Source: Limosilactobacillus panis DSM 6035 (lineage in GTDB: Bacteria; Bacillota; Bacilli; Lactobacillales; Lactobacillaceae). Taken from it: DNA of 64,000 bases. A program made the translations under genes and the position numbers. The notes under the pieces were generated by a model. It saw only the letters and a list, made by a program, of their open reading frames with translations. It made no database searches and was not told where the DNA came from. This document shows, piece by piece, positions 16,979-25,910 of this stretch. The stretch is taken from assembly GCF_001435935.1 (NCBI RefSeq), contig NZ_AZGM01000140.1:37118-101117 (forward strand), given 5' to 3'. Each line of letters begins with the position of its first letter. Within the stretch, counting starts at the first letter, position 1.

Positions 16979-17578
16979 TCATTTAGTTGGGACGGTTATC
17001 AAGAACTTAAACCGTCCTTCTGTCATATTGATTTCTTGTGCCTGGTACTTTAATGCCCGCTTCTCACTGTACTTGTTCAGATCCAGTAAAACGGTCTTCT
17101 TTTGGGCATTGATCTTTACCCAGTCCGGAATATTGTAATTCTTGGCAATATAGCCCATCACAAACTTGATGGGGATATTAAGCCGCCCGACCGAAAGGCC
17201 CTTGGCCCGCAAAAGGACATTACCATCGCTTTGCCTAACCGGAACGAAGTTAATGGCAAAGCGAATCTTAGCACCAAGGAACTTGGTATCACCCGTCAAA
17301 GTGGCGTACTGTTTACCAACCAGGAAGCTGTACTTAATCTTCTGTCCCTTCAAGAACCGGTTAAGGTAGTTAGCCGCTAGGGCGTTGACCTGGTGGCGAT
17401 TCAACTCAATGGTGACTGACGTATCACTGGGTTTAACCAGCTTGCTAACTGCGGGACTGGGCGCCGGCGCCGTGGCCCGGTGGATTACCGTCCCGGTCGC
17501 CACTATAATTACCAGAACGAGGACGATAAACGCCCACTTCCACCAGTTGATTGATTTCGTTTTCGTATCCTTTTTCAT
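16979..17578 (-). CDS. YpmS family membrane-anchored protein (DUF2140)
   Basis: The 199-residue protein has a short basic N-terminus, one membrane helix at about residues 14-31 (WAFIVLVLVIIVATGTVI) and an extracellular beta-rich domain. It starts in the family style with VTIELNRHQVNALAANYL. The family often sits beside the GDSL lipase, as here. The gap is 8 bases, and the ribosome site lies inside the end of the lipase gene. The function is unknown, and a cell-surface role is inferred from topology. Confidence 0.85.
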   Translation of the reverse strand: MKKDTKTKSINWWKWAFIVLVLVIIVATGTVIHRATAPAPSPAVSKLVKPSDTSVTIELNRHQVNALAANYLNRFLKGQKIKYSFLVGKQYATLTGDTKFLGAKIRFAINFVPVRQSDGNVLLRAKGLSVGRLNIPIKFVMGYIAKNYNIPDWVKINAQKKTVLLDLNKYSEKRALKYQAQEINMTEGRFKFLITVPTK

Positions 17579-17586
17579 TCGCTATT

Positions 17587-18504
17587 TTACCTCTTTACGT
17601 ATTCCCAACTATTGTGGTCCTTCATTGATTTAAATAGACGGTTGGCCATCTGCTGATAACCACGATGGTTCGGGTGAAAGTTATCTTCCGTTGAGATGTA
17701 TTCGTTTAAGTTATGGTCGCGGTTCCGCATAATGTTGACCAGCCGGGTCTGGGAAACCTTTCCCTGGTTAGCCTGTTTTTCCTGCTGGATCAACTGCTGA
17801 CGCTGGTCTGGTGTCTTGTATTGTCCCCATGACATGAGGTGGTTAATATTTACAAAATACATCTTGTGGTAGTTTCCCATCACCTTTTGGGTTGTTTGGT
17901 TCCACTTCACGATTGAATCGTTAATCACATCCACGTCCGGAAAGTAGGTGTAAACGGGATTATAAATACTCATAATAAACACCGGTGCATGGGGATTCTG
18001 TTTTCGAACTGCCGTGAGTAACTGGTTGAGATGCCGGACATAAACCTTCTTTGCCTGGTCAACATCCTTGTCAACCGTCTTGGGGGAGTTCATGATATTG
18101 GCCTCAAGGTCTTGCATCAGGTCGTTACCACCCACCGTCATCGTGATTACATCTGCCTTCCTGAGGTTCGCCCGCATCTTAGGTTGGGAGTTAAGGCGGG
18201 CCAGGATTTGGTCAGACCGGTCACCACTAACACCGTAGTTCTTCGTGCTTACCGTCGTTTTACGGTAGTGGTGTTCAATCTTATGCTTGATGATGCTAAC
18301 GTAGCCGCCCTTCTTTTTCTCATCCCCTTGTCCATGGGTCAAAGAATCACCAACTGCCACTAGATGGACACGCTTTTTTTCAACATAGCGTGGCTGGGCA
18401 GTCGTCTTCGTCACGGCTGATGACTGACGATGATTCTGCCAGACACCGCCAGCGACCACCGCTAAAACTAGGATTACGGCAATTATCCACCATCGTTTTC
18501 GCAC
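17587..18504 (-). CDS. SGNH/GDSL-type hydrolase, membrane-anchored (YpmR-like)
   Basis: The 305-residue protein has an N-terminal membrane helix or uncleaved signal (WWIIAVILVLAVVAGGVW) followed by a full SGNH hydrolase domain. Block I is VAVGDSLTHGQG (Ser), block III has TVGGNDLMQDL (Gly, Asn) and block V is DNFHPNHRGYQ (Asp and His), so the catalytic set is complete. It should be an extracellular esterase or lipase, and the substrate is unknown. Start is GTG at 18504, with AAGGAGG 9 bases upstream. That ribosome site lies directly behind the short repeat hairpin at 18529-18560. Confidence 0.9.
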   Translation of the reverse strand: MRKRWWIIAVILVLAVVAGGVWQNHRQSSAVTKTTAQPRYVEKKRVHLVAVGDSLTHGQGDEKKKGGYVSIIKHKIEHHYRKTTVSTKNYGVSGDRSDQILARLNSQPKMRANLRKADVITMTVGGNDLMQDLEANIMNSPKTVDKDVDQAKKVYVRHLNQLLTAVRKQNPHAPVFIMSIYNPVYTYFPDVDVINDSIVKWNQTTQKVMGNYHKMYFVNINHLMSWGQYKTPDQRQQLIQQEKQANQGKVSQTRLVNIMRNRDHNLNEYISTEDNFHPNHRGYQQMANRLFKSMKDHNSWEYVKR

Positions 18505-18528
18505 TTGCTCGTTCCTCCTTAATAATAA

Positions 18529-18616
18529 GAGGCTGGGAAAACAGTGTTTTCTCCGGCCTCAAATAGCTTTCAATTCTGTTGACACAAGCAGTGGGCACTG
18601 AGCTAAAAAGCTTTAT
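18529..18616. repeat. Short copy of the intergenic GAGGCTGG repeat
   Basis: The hairpin at 18529-18560 (GAGGCTGG, GAAAAC, loop AGT, GTTTTC, one bulged T, CCGGCCTC) has the same design as the hairpin at 10686-10727, including the bulge on the same side. To its right are two small palindromes, CAGTGGGCACTG and AGCTAAAAAGCT, with no equivalent extended stem. It fills the gap between degV and the lipase gene and may end the degV transcript or shape the lipase leader. Confidence 0.6.
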
Positions 18617-18618
18617 CC

Positions 18619-19461
18619 CTATTCAGTGTAGTAAAGCAAACAACATGCACCCATTCCAGTATGCGTAGCAATGATCGGCACCGTTTCCCGGACCGTAATC
18701 TTTTGGTCAGGGTAGATCTTTTCTACGCCGCTCATCAGACGTTCAACTTCTTTGTTACCTTCAACGTGGGAGATTCCCACCTTGACCGGCTTTGGTCCAT
18801 CGGCCATTTCCTTTAAGATCCGGTCCCATTCCTTATGAATTGCCTTTGTTCCGCGGCCCTTCATAATAATGTGGATCTGACCACCAGCAACTTGGAGCAT
18901 CACCTTGATGTTGAGGAGACTGGAAAGGGCACCAGCGAACTTGCTAATTCTGCCACCGGCAACCAGGTTATCAAGGTTATCGATTGCCAGGTAAAGTTTC
19001 GACTTGGCAAGGACATCCTTCATCTTAGCAACCGCATCATCAACACTACCGCCAGCTTCAAGGACTTTTGCGGCCTCAACAATTTGAAAGGCCATCCCCT
19101 GGTCAGTAGTTTGGGAGTCGTAGACCGTCACCTTCGTCTTTGACATTGTTGCCGCTTGTTCGGCAGCGTGAACAGTCCCACTGATTGATTCCATCATGGT
19201 AACACAGAGAACCTCACTACCGTCTTCTCCAAGCTTATCAAAGGCGTCAACAAATTTACCAATCGGTGGCTGGGACGTCTTTGGTAAAGACTTAGCATTT
19301 TTCATCAGCTGCGGAAACTCATCATTACTGATGGTTTCACGCTCGACATAAATTGTCCCATCAATCATAACCGTAAGTGGTACGATAGTAATGTTATACT
19401 TTTTAATGTCTTCTTCTGTCAAACCGGCGGAAGAATCACAAACTATTTTTACTTTAGACAT
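18619..19461 (-). CDS. DegV family fatty-acid-binding protein
   Basis: The 280-residue protein has the DegV fold, which binds a fatty acid for the FakA kinase. It begins VKIVCDSSAGLT and then IVPLTVMIDG, with SLPKTSQPPIGKF near residue 62 that carries the lipid head-group contacts. VTMMESISGTVHAAE and VYDSQTTDQGM follow, as in the family. I take the ATG at 19461 (MSKVK), which has GAGGGAG about 11 bases upstream. A GTG four codons earlier would sit on top of that site. It is monocistronic. Confidence 0.92.
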   Translation of the reverse strand: MSKVKIVCDSSAGLTEEDIKKYNITIVPLTVMIDGTIYVERETISNDEFPQLMKNAKSLPKTSQPPIGKFVDAFDKLGEDGSEVLCVTMMESISGTVHAAEQAATMSKTKVTVYDSQTTDQGMAFQIVEAAKVLEAGGSVDDAVAKMKDVLAKSKLYLAIDNLDNLVAGGRISKFAGALSSLLNIKVMLQVAGGQIHIIMKGRGTKAIHKEWDRILKEMADGPKPVKVGISHVEGNKEVERLMSGVEKIYPDQKITVRETVPIIATHTGMGACCLLYYTE

Positions 19462-19654
19462 GGAAAAATCCACTCCCTCTTGACAATTATCGGTGGTTTA
19501 TTTTAATCTAGTTTTGATAACTAGATGTATTCGTTCATAAGAACATTATAGTCAATAAACGTAATTTTTAAATACCTATTGGTGATTTTTATAGTCTTAG
19601 TATACCAAAAAGCCTTAAATAATGCATTTATCAGCCCGAAAGGAGTCTTGCCCA

Positions 19655-20293
19655 GTGAGTAAGCAACACATTGATAAGAAAACACTATTAATTGAAATCG
19701 GTAACGCCATTAGCCACGGGATTGGTACCGGTCTGGCAATTGCTGGTCTGGTCTTCCTCATAATTCGGGCCGTCCATAGTGGGAGTGCCATGAAGGTGGT
19801 TACCTTTACAATCTATGGCAGCATTCTCGTCTTATTCTACCTCTCGTCAACCCTGTTTCACGCCCTTGTCTTCACCCGGGCCCGGCACGTCTTTCAGATA
19901 TTTGACCACTGTATGATCTATGTCCTGATTGCCGGAACTTACACCCCCTACTGCCTTGTTAGCATCAAGGGATGGCTAGGCTGGACAATGTTTGGTGTCA
20001 TTTGGGGGTTAGCCGTCATTGGGATCGTCTATAAAAGTATCTGGCTTAAACACAAGAGTGCCCTCTCGACTTTAGTTTATATCCTGATGGGATGGCTTTG
20101 CATCTTTGCCTTCTTCCCCCTCTGGAATGCCCTCGGACCGGTGGGCTTTGGCCTCTTGCTTGCTGGGGGGATCACCTTTACAATTGGTGCCCTCCTGTAT
20201 AGCCGGCCAACTGCTTACACCCACCTCATCTGGCACTTCTTTGTCCTGGTTGGGACGGGGCTGATGTATTTTTCAATTCTCTTTTACGTTTAA
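19655..20293 (+). CDS. Hemolysin III / PAQR family membrane protein
   Basis: This 212-residue seven-helix protein belongs to the hemolysin III (YqfA, PAQR-like) family. The conserved metal-site motifs are present: GNAISHGIGTG at the start, SSTLFHAL, DHCMIYVLIAGTYTPYCL, and YTHLIWHFFVL near the end. The start is taken as the GTG at 19655 (MSKQHID), with AAAGGAG 9 bases upstream. The longer frame from 19622 runs through this site. The gene converges on dfrA and overlaps its end by 21 bases with no terminator between. The family is clear, but haemolytic activity should not be assumed. Confidence 0.9.
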   Translation: MSKQHIDKKTLLIEIGNAISHGIGTGLAIAGLVFLIIRAVHSGSAMKVVTFTIYGSILVLFYLSSTLFHALVFTRARHVFQIFDHCMIYVLIAGTYTPYCLVSIKGWLGWTMFGVIWGLAVIGIVYKSIWLKHKSALSTLVYILMGWLCIFAFFPLWNALGPVGFGLLLAGGITFTIGALLYSRPTAYTHLIWHFFVLVGTGLMYFSILFYV

Positions 20294-20770
20294 TTGCCAC
20301 TCTTCAAACCAGCAAACTGGCTGACCATCCTTGGTCACCGTTTGGCGGTCCTGCAAATGCCACTGGTCATAGTTGACCGGTGGCATTTTTGTATCCCCTT
20401 CGTAATGACCATTGATAATGGTACGGTGAAGCACCGTTACCAACGACATAAGTTCGGTAAAGAGGCGGCCGCCACCAATGATATCAACCACTGGGGCCGA
20501 ATTTTCTTTAATCCATTTTTTCAAATCTGCCAGGTTTTGAAAGGAAACGACCCGTTTATCTTTAATCTCACGGTGGGTCAGAACAATGTTTTGCCGACCG
20601 GGAAGGGGACGGCCAATTGAATCAAAGGTCCGCCGCCCCATCACTACCGGGTGGTCAGCCGTGACCCGTTTAAAATGCTGCATATCGGCCTTGACGTGCC
20701 ATGGGAGAGAACCATCTTTGCCAATCCAACCGTCCAAATCCTCTGCCCAAACATAGGTAATTTTCTTCAT
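20273..20770 (-). CDS. dfrA: Dihydrofolate reductase
   Basis: The 165-residue enzyme reduces dihydrofolate with NADPH and keeps up the folate pool used by ThyA. It has YVWAEDLDGWIGKDGSLPWH at the N-terminus, the catalytic acidic residue in HVKADMQHFKR, and the NADPH site VMGRRTFDSIGRPLPGR. The loop IIGGGRLF also binds cofactor. It follows thyA by 11 bases on the same strand, the usual thyA-dfrA pair. The 3' end overlaps the convergent hemolysin-III gene by 21 bases. Confidence 0.96.
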   Translation of the reverse strand: MKKITYVWAEDLDGWIGKDGSLPWHVKADMQHFKRVTADHPVVMGRRTFDSIGRPLPGRQNIVLTHREIKDKRVVSFQNLADLKKWIKENSAPVVDIIGGGRLFTELMSLVTVLHRTIINGHYEGDTKMPPVNYDQWHLQDRQTVTKDGQPVCWFEEWQLNVKEN

Positions 20771-20781
20771 TTCTTTTCACC

Positions 20782-21744
20782 TCAGACAGCAACTGGCGCC
20801 TTGATTGCGGGCTCGTGAGTGTAGCCATCAAGCTTAATATCCGTCATTTCGTACTGATCAATAGGCTTAGCCTCAGCTGGCAAAATCAACTTTGGAGCCG
20901 GGTGGGGAGTCCTTTGCAGCTGCTCTCTTACTTGGTCAAGGTGGTTAAGATAGATGTGGGCATCCCCCAACGTATGAACAAAGTCACCGACCTCAAGACC
21001 ACACTGGTGGGCAATCATGTGGGTAAGGAGGGCGTAACTAGCAATGTTGAATGGAACCCCTAAGAAGATATCCGCACTTCGTTGGTAGAGTTGGCAGCTA
21101 AGTTTCCCATCATTAACGTAGAACTGGAACATTGTATGGCACGGTGGGAGGGCCATTGACGGCACATCCTCAGGATTCCATGCCGACACAATCATCCGCC
21201 GTGAATTTGGCGTTGTCTTAATCTGGTGAATAACGTTGGCAATCTGGTCAATGGTTTCACCCTTACTAGTCTTCCATGCTCGCCACTGACTACCATAGAC
21301 TAGACCAAGATCACCATACTTCTTGGCAAATTCGTCATCATCAAGAACCCGTTGGCAAAACTTCTTTTTTTCAGCTAGGTACTGTTTCTTAAATTCGGGG
21401 TCCTTCAGCCAGCGGTGACCAAAATCCGTCATATCAGGTCCATGATATTCATCACTTTCCACCCACTTCTTAAATGCCCATTCATCCCAGATATTGTTGT
21501 GGTGCTGAAGTAGGAAGCGGATGTTGGTGTCGCCGCGTAAGAACCACAAAAGTTCACTCTTAATCAGGCCAAAGGGAACTTTCTTCGTTGTCAGGATTGG
21601 GAAGCCCTTGGAAAGGTCAAACCGCATTTGGTAACCAAATACTGACCTAGTCCCTGTCCCAGTCCGGTCAGACTTTTCGTGTCCCTTTTCCAAAACGTAC
21701 CGGGCAAGGTTCAGGTACTGCTGTTCATTCTGATTTTCTGCCAC
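20782..21744 (-). CDS. thyA: Thymidylate synthase
   Basis: The 320-residue enzyme methylates dUMP to dTMP with methylene-tetrahydrofolate. The active-site cysteine is in [14 protein letters not shown], and the phosphate-binding [14 protein letters not shown] and [18 protein letters not shown] are intact. The protein has the long insert near residues 90-140 (around [14 protein letters not shown]) known from the Lactobacillus casei enzyme, which accounts for its length against about 264 in E. coli. The start has AGGAG 8-9 bases before the ATG. It lies between the ABC-F gene and dfrA with short gaps (18 and 11 bases), so all three are likely co-transcribed. Confidence 0.97.
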   Translation of the reverse strand: MAENQNEQQYLNLARYVLEKGHEKSDRTGTGTRSVFGYQMRFDLSKGFPILTTKKVPFGLIKSELLWFLRGDTNIRFLLQHHNNIWDEWAFKKWVESDEYHGPDMTDFGHRWLKDPEFKKQYLAEKKKFCQRVLDDDEFAKKYGDLGLVYGSQWRAWKTSKGETIDQIANVIHQIKTTPNSRRMIVSAWNPEDVPSMALPPCHTMFQFYVNDGKLSCQLYQRSADIFLGVPFNIASYALLTHMIAHQCGLEVGDFVHTLGDAHIYLNHLDQVREQLQRTPHPAPKLILPAEAKPIDQYEMTDIKLDGYTHEPAIKAPVAV

Positions 21745-21762
21745 CGTTAATTCCTCCTATAA

Positions 21763-23661
21763 TTAGTCAACATAGTTACTCAAGTATTCCCAGCGTTCCG
21801 TCTTCTGATCAATCTGCTTTTGAACCTCATTAACCTTTTTCTGTAGTTCTGCTAGTTTAGGGTAGTCGTTGGCATTAGCGGCCATTTCCTGTTCTAACTT
21901 ATCATGCTGCTGACTGAGCTTATCAAGGTCCTGGTTAATTTGGTCCCACTCGATTTTTTCTGCATACGTCAACTTGGTCTTCTTTTGAGAAGATTCCTTT
22001 GTTGGAGCGGGCTTACTTTCTTTTTTAACCGGCTTCTTCTCTGTTTGCTGACGTTCATGATCTGCCTGCTTTTCCTTCAGGTAGTCTGTAAACCGACCGG
22101 TATAGCGCTGGATATCGCCATTACCGTGGAAAATCAGGAGGTCATCGGCGATCTTATCCAGGAAGTAACGGTCATGGGAAACCGTAATCACCGTCCCGGC
22201 GAAACTATCGAGGTAGTCCTCTAAAACCGTCAGTGTACTAATATCAAGGTCGTTTGTTGGTTCGTCCAGGAGTAAAACATTTGGCTGCTGCATCAAGATC
22301 TTTAACAGGTACAAGCGGCGTTTCTCCCCACCAGAGAGTTTCCGGATTAGCGTCCCGTGCATAAAGCGGGGAAATAGGAAGCGTTCCAATAGCTGGGTAA
22401 CGCTGAGCTTATTGCCATCCTTATCGGTTACGCTCTCCGCAACTTCTGATAGGAAGCTGATCATCCGCTTGCTGTCATCGATTCCCTCTGTTTGCTGTGT
22501 GTAGTAGCCAAACTTGACCGTTTCCCCAATCTTCAAGACCCCACTGTCCAGGGGAACACGCTGGGCAATCACGTTTAACAGGCTGGTCTTCCCAGCGCCG
22601 TTTTCGCCGGTAATTCCAATCCGGTCGCCAGCCTGAACAAGCCAGTCAAAGTCTTGCAAGATCTGATGGTTTCCCAACTTTAGGTTAGCATCTTTAAACT
22701 TAATCACGTCCTTGCCTAGCCGCTGGGAACCAAGGTTAATTGAGATATCCTCATCTGTTTTGAGGTTCCCTACCTTATTTTCCAGCTGGTGGAAACGGTT
22801 GATCCGTCCCTTCTGCTTGGTCGACCGGGCCTTAGCACCCGTTCTCATCCAGGCTAACTCCTTCTTGTAGAGTTGCTGATTCTTCTGTTCAGTCTCCTTT
22901 GCAAGTGCCAGCCGGGCCGCCTTCTTGGCCACGAAATCCTGATAGTTACCATCGTATTGGTATAACTTACCAAAGGACAATTCCCAGATATAGTTTGTTA
23001 CCTGGTCCAAAAAATAACGGTCATGGGTTACTACCAGGACAGCGCCCTTATAACTGGCCAGGAAGTCCTGGAGCCAGATAACCGAGTCAAGGTCCAGGTG
23101 GTTAGTCGGTTCGTCCAAAAGTAAGAGGTCCGGTTGCTGGATCAGTACTTGGGCAAGGCCCACCCGTTTGCGTTGGCCACCTGACAAGTCAGCAATTTTC
23201 TGGCTGGTGTCCTTGATCTTTAGCTGGGTAAGGATGGTCTTGATACGGCTATCCGCCTCCCAGGCGTCCTCTTGATCCATCCGGTTCTGCATTTTATTGT
23301 AACGATCAACGGCTTGGGGGTCTTCAGGGTGGGCACTAAACTTGTTTAACGCTTCCTCATACTGGCGAACTGTCTTAAAAATCGTCTGATCACCGGCAAA
23401 GACCGCTTCCATGATTGTCTTGCTTTCGTCCAGTTGGGGTTGCTGCTTTAGGTACCCAATTGTGTAGTCATTTGGAGTCGTAATCTGGCCGCTTTCTGGG
23501 CTGACATCCCCAGCAATCACGTTAAGTAAGCTGGTTTTCCCGCTGCCGTTAACCCCAATTAAACCGATTCGGTCATTTTCGTTAATAATAAAGTCAATAT
23601 GGTCAAACGGTACCTTTTCACCATAGGTACTGGTCAGGCCTTCTGCTTTCATTGTCTGCAT
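21763..23661 (-). CDS. ABC-F family ATPase, Uup-like
   Basis: The 632-residue protein has two ABC ATPase domains and no membrane part. Walker A motifs are GVNGSGKTSLLNV near residue 36 and GENGAGKTSLLNV near 352. The signatures DLSGGQRKRVGLAQ and KLSGGEKRRLYLL and the Walker B LLLDEPTNHLD and LLLDEPTNDLD follow. A linker rich in charged residues separates the domains, and a C-terminal coiled coil of about 80 residues follows a lysine-rich hinge (KKPVKKESKPAPTKE). That architecture fits Uup/YfmR, which act on ribosomes or branched DNA. Resistance subtypes are not indicated. GAAGGG lies 8 bases before the ATG. Confidence 0.88.
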   Translation of the reverse strand: MQTMKAEGLTSTYGEKVPFDHIDFIINENDRIGLIGVNGSGKTSLLNVIAGDVSPESGQITTPNDYTIGYLKQQPQLDESKTIMEAVFAGDQTIFKTVRQYEEALNKFSAHPEDPQAVDRYNKMQNRMDQEDAWEADSRIKTILTQLKIKDTSQKIADLSGGQRKRVGLAQVLIQQPDLLLLDEPTNHLDLDSVIWLQDFLASYKGAVLVVTHDRYFLDQVTNYIWELSFGKLYQYDGNYQDFVAKKAARLALAKETEQKNQQLYKKELAWMRTGAKARSTKQKGRINRFHQLENKVGNLKTDEDISINLGSQRLGKDVIKFKDANLKLGNHQILQDFDWLVQAGDRIGITGENGAGKTSLLNVIAQRVPLDSGVLKIGETVKFGYYTQQTEGIDDSKRMISFLSEVAESVTDKDGNKLSVTQLLERFLFPRFMHGTLIRKLSGGEKRRLYLLKILMQQPNVLLLDEPTNDLDISTLTVLEDYLDSFAGTVITVSHDRYFLDKIADDLLIFHGNGDIQRYTGRFTDYLKEKQADHERQQTEKKPVKKESKPAPTKESSQKKTKLTYAEKIEWDQINQDLDKLSQQHDKLEQEMAANANDYPKLAELQKKVNEVQKQIDQKTERWEYLSNYVD

Positions 23662-23684
23662 CTAATTAACCCTTCTTATTCTTT

Positions 23685-24884
23685 TTAAATCTCTTGTGCC
23701 CGTTTGATGAGCGTTTCTTTATCGTTCGGTAGTTTCCCTTCAACGACTGACCGTGTGACCTGGTTCAGAACCTTACCAAGTTGGGGGCCAGGTTTTATTC
23801 CAGCCTCCTTAATCAGGGTCTGACCATTAATGGCCAGGTCACGCGCATCCTTAATTGGAAGACGCTGATACTTTTCCTTAGCGTCAGGCCATGGCAACTG
23901 CCAGTTAAAGACGCCTGCAACCCGGTTAGCATCGGCAAAGGCCTCCCACCCTGCCTTGTACAGCATCCAGGCACTCACCTGCCGCCAACGAAGAGCTTCA
24001 ATTAGGGGCAAAATCTTCTTTACCTGCCGAATGGTATCATTAGCGGTCTTCCAGGACTTAAGAAAGGTGGTCAGAGCCGCAAAGTTGGTTAGATCCAGGA
24101 TGTAGGTAACCAGGGCCCAAACCTGGTTGATGTTCTTCATCCCCGCAAACGTCCGGTTTAGTCCCCCCAACTTATCTGCCGAATCGGCAAGGCCTGGACA
24201 GTACCTGTAGAGGCCAGACTTTAAGAAATAGTTCAGGCCAGCGGCCGGCTTTTGACCAAGGAACATCTTTTCAAATTCAACTTGAATTCGCTCTACAGCA
24301 ATCTTTTGCAGTAGGGAAGCATTTTCCTTAATTCCCCGCAAAGTTGGCCCATCAATTTTGAAATCCAATTGGCTAGCAAAGCGAACCGCCCGCATCATCC
24401 GGAGAGCATCTTCGTGGAAGCGTTCTTCTGGGTCCCCTACGGCCCGGATAACGTGCCGTTTCAGATCCTTAATACCGTCAAAGAGGTCAACTACTTCCCC
24501 GTTTTCTTTCAGGGCCAGGGCGTTAATCGTAAAGTCACGCCGCTTCAGGTCCTCTTCAAGTGAACGAACAAAGGTAACGTGATCAGGGCGCCGGTAGTCT
24601 TGGTAACCTGATTCCGTCCGGAAGGTGGTCGTCTCGTAACCTGTTCCGTGGTCCAGAATCATGACCGTCCCGTGCTCAATTCCCGTATCAACGGTCCGGT
24701 CAAAAATCTGTTTAATTTCGCTTGGGTAGGCGCTAGTTGCGATATCAATATCGTGAATGGGGTCGCCTAAAATCGTATCACGAACACAGCCGCCCACAAA
24801 GTAGGCTTCGTATCCCGCTGCTTCAATTTTTTGTAAAACAGGGCGCGCCGGTTCAAAAATCGGTGGTAGTTGTTCAATCTTCAT
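23685..24884 (-). CDS. cca: CCA tRNA nucleotidyltransferase
   Basis: The 399-residue class II enzyme adds or repairs the 3' CCA end of tRNA without a template. The nucleotidyltransferase head has FVGGCVRDTILG and HDIDIATSAYP with the metal-binding aspartates. The base-recognition motif is DLKRRDFTINALAL near residue 113, followed by RFHEDALRMMRAVRFA. A helical tail completes the length usual for Gram-positive CCA enzymes. An extended -10 (TGCTATAAT) lies about 50 bases upstream. It leads the transcript cca - ABC-F - thyA - dfrA with gaps of 23, 18 and 11 bases. Confidence 0.96.
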   Translation of the reverse strand: MKIEQLPPIFEPARPVLQKIEAAGYEAYFVGGCVRDTILGDPIHDIDIATSAYPSEIKQIFDRTVDTGIEHGTVMILDHGTGYETTTFRTESGYQDYRRPDHVTFVRSLEEDLKRRDFTINALALKENGEVVDLFDGIKDLKRHVIRAVGDPEERFHEDALRMMRAVRFASQLDFKIDGPTLRGIKENASLLQKIAVERIQVEFEKMFLGQKPAAGLNYFLKSGLYRYCPGLADSADKLGGLNRTFAGMKNINQVWALVTYILDLTNFAALTTFLKSWKTANDTIRQVKKILPLIEALRWRQVSAWMLYKAGWEAFADANRVAGVFNWQLPWPDAKEKYQRLPIKDARDLAINGQTLIKEAGIKPGPQLGKVLNQVTRSVVEGKLPNDKETLIKRAQEI

Positions 24885-25032
24885 TCAATCAAATCCTTAC
24901 ATCCATTTTATGAAATAATCAGTATAAATTATAGCAAAAGACCTTTAGCCATGTGAACGTTTCTGTTTCTTTTTTAGCGATTGTTTTTTATAATGTAGTT
25001 AAAGTAAATTATTGCTTACAAGGAGGAATTTC

Positions 25033-25860
25033 ATGGATTACCCTTATCAAACCAGGTTCCACCAGTTTTTATGCCATCAGAAATTGGCCCCCTTAACCAT
25101 TAAGACCTACGATACAACGATTACCAACCTCTTCGACTATCTCCTGGCTAACCGACCCGAGTTTGCTAAGCACCCGGTCCTGGCTAACCTCACCGAGACG
25201 GATGTCCGTGCCTACCTGTCCTTCTTACGGACGGACCGCCAAATTACCATGACCACCTTTAACAAGATTCTATCCCAGCTGAACCGTTACTTCCGCTACC
25301 TCTTCACCCACCAGCTGATTAACAGCTACCCGACACTGACCTTGCACGGCCACGCGGTCACCCCCAACCAGCAGGTTTCTACCAAGTGGCTTGCCAAGCT
25401 GCCCGATATCTTGGCCGACGAGCACGTACACTATTACACCCGCCTGGCCCTCTTACTGAGCAAGTGTGGCTTTACCGTGGGGGAATTTTTAGCACCGGGC
25501 TTTTACCAGGTCTGGGATAAGCTCACCCTGTCCGGGCCAGGTGAAGAAGAGTTTCGCCAGGCTTTCAATGTCTTCATTCGTCCCCAACAGGACCTGCAAA
25601 ACAGTCGTGACCTCTTCTTGAAGCAGCGCTTCGCCCCAGTAAATCCCCAACTAAGCAACGCTGCCCTGCATAAGTTTCTCAAGAAGGATGAGCAGTACTT
25701 AGGCTTTAGTCTGGCCCCCAAGTACCTCCACCAGAGTTATATCCTGCTTTTTCTTGCCCACCACCGGCAGTTAAGCGACCGTGATTTGGAGGATGCCCTC
25801 AAGCTTGACCCGGCCTCCTTGCTCTATTACCAACGCCTCTTACTCCATGCCAACCAATAA
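25033..25860 (+). CDS. Tyrosine-recombinase-fold protein with degenerate catalytic site
   Basis: The 275-residue protein has an N-terminal SAM-like core-binding domain (FHQFLCHQKLAPLTIKTYDT, then DVRAYLSFLRT, FNKILSQLNRYFRYL) like XerC/XerD. The C-terminal half keeps the shape of a catalytic domain but not its residues. Where XerD has GLRVSEL, this has GFTVGEF, so the first arginine is gone. Where the HxxR box is expected it reads YLHQSYILLFL. A tyrosine is still found near the end (LLYYQRLL). I infer a DNA-binding protein without strand exchange. Start ATG at 25033 has AAGGAGG 7 bases upstream. It stands alone between cca and the TPR gene and ends at a shared terminator. Confidence 0.75.
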   Translation: MDYPYQTRFHQFLCHQKLAPLTIKTYDTTITNLFDYLLANRPEFAKHPVLANLTETDVRAYLSFLRTDRQITMTTFNKILSQLNRYFRYLFTHQLINSYPTLTLHGHAVTPNQQVSTKWLAKLPDILADEHVHYYTRLALLLSKCGFTVGEFLAPGFYQVWDKLTLSGPGEEEFRQAFNVFIRPQQDLQNSRDLFLKQRFAPVNPQLSNAALHKFLKKDEQYLGFSLAPKYLHQSYILLFLAHHRQLSDRDLEDALKLDPASLLYYQRLLLHANQ

Positions 25861-25866
25861 AGTTAT

Positions 25867-25902
25867 AAAAAGCCACCGAACCAATTGAGGCCGGTGGCTT
25901 TT
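25867..25902. terminator. Bidirectional terminator
   Basis: AAAAGCCACCG pairs with CGGTGGCTTTT. T runs on both strands let it serve the recombinase-like gene on plus and the TPR gene on minus. Confidence 0.85.
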
Positions 25903-25910
25903 ACTATTCA

